The notes beneath the pieces were generated by a model that had not been told where the DNA came from, did not search any database, and saw only the letters and a list, made by a program, of their open reading frames with translations. Of a DNA stretch of 7,353 bases, positions 5,629-7,353 are shown piece by piece. Position 1 is the first letter of the stretch. Each line of letters starts with the position of its first letter. Origin of the DNA: JBBITW01 sp037440525. Its GTDB lineage: Bacteria > Desulfobacterota > BSN033 > UBA1163. The position numbers and the translations under genes were made by a program. The stretch covers positions 1 to 7,353 of the forward strand of contig JBBITW010000176.1 of the NCBI GenBank assembly GCA_037440525.1, written 5' to 3'.

Positions 5629-7077
5629 CTACAGAAGCGGAAGGTTAATCTCAACTGTAGTCCCTTTACCTTCGTGGCTGTAAATACGGATCGTTCCTCC
5701 ATGATGTTCCACGATTCCCTGGGTAATCCAGAGCCCAAGTCCTGTTCCTTTATCATCTCCTTTTGTTGTGAAGAATGGATCAAATACGCTGGAAAGTAGA
5801 TTTTAGGCGATTCCCTTCCCGTTGTCTGATATTTTTATAAGAATTTTATCCTTTGAGGTTTTGGTATTTATAATCAAAATTCCTTCTTCCTCCATGGCCT
5901 GGATCGAATTTAAAAATATATTTACAAAGACCTGGGATATCTGATTCCCATCTATCTTAATAGGAGGAAGTTCATCAGGGATCTCTTTGATGATCTTAAT
6001 TCGATTTTTTCGGATTTGATAATCGAGGAGAGAGAGGGAACTTTCAATAACCTGGCGAAGATCGTTGTCTTTCTTTTCCAGCTTAGGATTATGAGCATAT
6101 TCGAGAAGGTTGCTGACTGTCTTCTGAATTCGTTTAATTCCATCTTCCATCAATTGTAGATATTCTTTCTGTCTTTCAGGAGACAATCCTCCTCTTCTAA
6201 AGTGGTAGATACAATTTAAGAGTCCAACGAGGGGGTTATTGATTTCATGTGCCACTCCGGCGGTTAGTTTTCCAATGGCAACCATCTTTTCAGTCAAAAG
6301 TAAATTGCGCTGTGTTCTTTCTCTCTCAGCCTCAAACTCTTTAATTCTTCTAAGTAACCGATAAAAACTCCGTCGAAGTATACTGATTTCATCGTGATCC
6401 CCAGATGATGAGGGAGGGGGTTCATCTCCTGGCTTGGTTTCATCCATTTCCAGTGCAAGCGATTTCAAAGGTTTTGTAATAAATCCAAAGAGAATGGTAA
6501 TGATGATAGTGGCAAATATGACAAAAATACAGGTGTAGAATATATATCTTAATATCAATGAGGAAATCTCTTTCTTTAGGTTTTCGAGAGAGATGCCTAT
6601 CCTTAAATTTCCCCAATGTTTGGTAGAGATAGCAGTGGTGTCGAAATATCTACTAAATCACCAGGTTTAAATTGGATTAGAGTGTTTCGTGAATTGAGAA
6701 TCCTTTCTGTTAATTCGTCTTGATAAGAATTCCCAACTTCAATCATAGAATTGTGAGCGATGACTTTTCCCTTTGGATCAAGAATCATGGCATATATTAT
6801 CCGAAGATCTTTTCTCTCCATCAGATCAGAGATATAATTATCAAGAAGCCCCCCCTTCTTCAATAAGTCCAATTTCTTCGTAGAGTATTGTATTTGTGCA
6901 TGAAATAGCAAGTGATTCAACGAGGGCCTTTCCTTCCCTGATGATAGAGTCCTTAAGGAGTCTCTTTTCTCTTGAGATGTTCCAGTAAGATAGAATAGAC
7001 ATCGTGACGATAATAAGAATAGAAAGATAAAGTGTAAATTTCTACTGTAGAGAAGTAAAGGAGAAAAACTTTTTCAT
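5629..7077 (-). pseudogene. Membrane sensor histidine kinase (periplasmic sensor, HAMP, HisKA, HATPase) with two stops and two frameshifts
   Basis: The reconstructed protein has about 482 residues. It has a short N-terminus, TM1 (about residues 13-31), a periplasmic sensor segment to about 170, TM2 (about 176-198), a HAMP-like region, a coiled linker, the HisKA motif VAHEINNPL with phospho-acceptor H277, N-box NIFLNSIQAM, G1 DNGKGIA, F-box FDPFFTTK and G2 GTGLGLWI. Four lesions break it: TAG at codon 12 (7042-7044); a frameshift at a run of seven C on the + strand (6849-6855), where six would restore the frame; an opposite frameshift within about 6622-6638; and TAA at codon 425 (5803-5805) inside the ATPase domain. 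The two frameshifts cancel, so both ends share one frame. ATG 7077 overlaps the TGA of the binding-protein gene as ATGA, indicating translational coupling and a shared signal pathway. A non-functional gene or sequence error could each explain the lesions. Confidence 0.85.
6849..6855. repeat. Homopolymer C7 (G7 in the coding sense) at the kinase frameshift
   Basis: Seven consecutive C on the + strand. Upstream, the kinase reads EEIGLIEEGG in one frame; downstream it reads LLDNYISDLM in another. Six G would join them in frame. A homopolymer of this length is prone both to polymerase slippage in the cell and to sequencing error. Confidence 0.8.
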
Positions 7078-7353
7078 TCCCGCAGTTGCCCTTTCATCCC
7101 GTGTTCTTTTTCTATTCTATTTAGAATCTTGCGGATCGAATCATAATCGGAATCTGAAGCTATTGTAAATCCATATTTAAATTCTTCATCCCACTCCTTA
7201 ATCCTTTTTTGTTGATCTGGATTACGAAGATCAATATTCAATAGAGCTGTTTTCACAGATTCAACAAGCTCTTTTGGAACATTTTCCCGAACAACAATTG
7301 GAACTGTTGAAATGGGGTCTGTAAAGAAGATAAACCGAAGCCCCTCTTTCTGG
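7074..7353 (-). CDS. Partial PhnD-family periplasmic binding protein, C-terminal 92 residues
   Basis: The frame is open from the right edge to TGA at 7074-7076; the start lies outside the window. The visible C-terminal part contains FIFFTDPISTVPIVVRENVP, then a helix (PKELVESVKTALLNID), then FTIASDSDYDSIRKILNRIE. This pattern (target-binding strand with PIVVR, a hydrophobic helix, and an SDxDYDxIR end) is typical of PhnD-like phosphate/phosphonate/phosphite-binding proteins. Its stop overlaps the ATG of the downstream sensor kinase, so it probably serves as a periplasmic ligand sensor for that kinase rather than only as a transport component, as known for AioX with AioS. The ligand cannot be read from this fragment. 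An internal GTG at 7256 is not the real start, because the family homology continues upstream. Nothing is broken in the visible part. Confidence 0.82.
   Translation of the reverse strand, partial: QKEGLRFIFFTDPISTVPIVVRENVPKELVESVKTALLNIDLRNPDQQKRIKEWDEEFKYGFTIASDSDYDSIRKILNRIEKEHGMKGQLRE

Noticed and set aside
5583..5783. 66-codon minus-strand ORF overlapping the kinase C-terminus
   Set aside because: Out of frame with the kinase; the kinase frame through this stretch encodes the F-box and G2 box and ends at 5629.
4135..7077. Alternative genetic code or selenocysteine recoding to explain the in-frame TGA codons
   Set aside because: The TGAs replace different expected residues (probably Lys/Arg, Gly, Trp), the binding-protein gene ends in TGA, the kinase also has TAG and TAA lesions, and no cysteine-type site or downstream SECIS-like hairpin was seen. 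TAA, TAG and TGA all serve as normal ends in this window.
1..7353. CRISPR arrays, tRNA/rRNA genes and insertion sequences
   Set aside because: No regularly spaced repeats, cloverleaf-like sequence, rRNA core motif or transposase with terminal inverted repeats was seen.

Overview
The window looks like a scaffold from a metagenome-assembled, AT-rich, anaerobically respiring Gram-negative bacterium. A Tat-exported molybdoenzyme and periplasmic binding-protein and sensor-kinase genes indicate a periplasm. The sequence gives no firm taxonomic marker; a Desulfobacterota- or Nitrospirota-like lineage is only a guess. A run of exactly 100 Ns (3858-3957) joins two contigs, and the same 55 bp sits on both sides of it, so the gap is probably artificial.

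Left contig (1-3857). A partial unrecognised gene enters from the left edge on the + strand and ends at 203. A perfect 16-bp hairpin (207-249) separates it from a convergent three-gene minus-strand operon. In transcription order the operon is a Tat-exported Mo/W-bisPGD oxidoreductase of the PsrA/PhsA/ArrA clade (3744-1531), a TorD/DmsD-type maturation chaperone (1520-837) and a 16-cysteine four-cluster ferredoxin subunit (834-253). All three are intact. Together they form an AB-type periplasmic respiratory enzyme with its private chaperone; no NrfD-type membrane anchor is encoded here.

Intergenic region (3745-4134, including the gap). It holds a strong ribosome binding site, a TATAAT box, a 16-bp inverted repeat enclosing two copies of a 9-bp direct repeat, and scattered GTAAC-containing repeats. 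I found no sigma-54 (GG-N10-GC) promoter in the readable part.

Right contig (3958-7353). All genes are on the minus strand: the C-terminal part of a PhnD-family periplasmic binding protein (7353-7074), a membrane sensor histidine kinase whose ATG overlaps its stop (7077-5629), and an NtrC-family sigma-54 activator (5511-4135). The kinase carries two in-frame stops and two mutually compensating frameshifts; the regulator carries three in-frame TGA codons. Domain motifs around these lesions are otherwise well preserved.

The order PhnD-like binding protein, histidine kinase, sigma-54 activator, molybdoenzyme resembles the AioXSR and ArxXSR modules that control arsenite-oxidising molybdoenzymes. 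The inferred system is a periplasmic oxyanion or sulfur-compound sensor controlling a respiratory oxidoreductase. In this assembly its regulatory half appears broken and its enzyme half intact. Because that divide coincides with the contig join, an assembly-quality cause must be excluded before a biological one is accepted.
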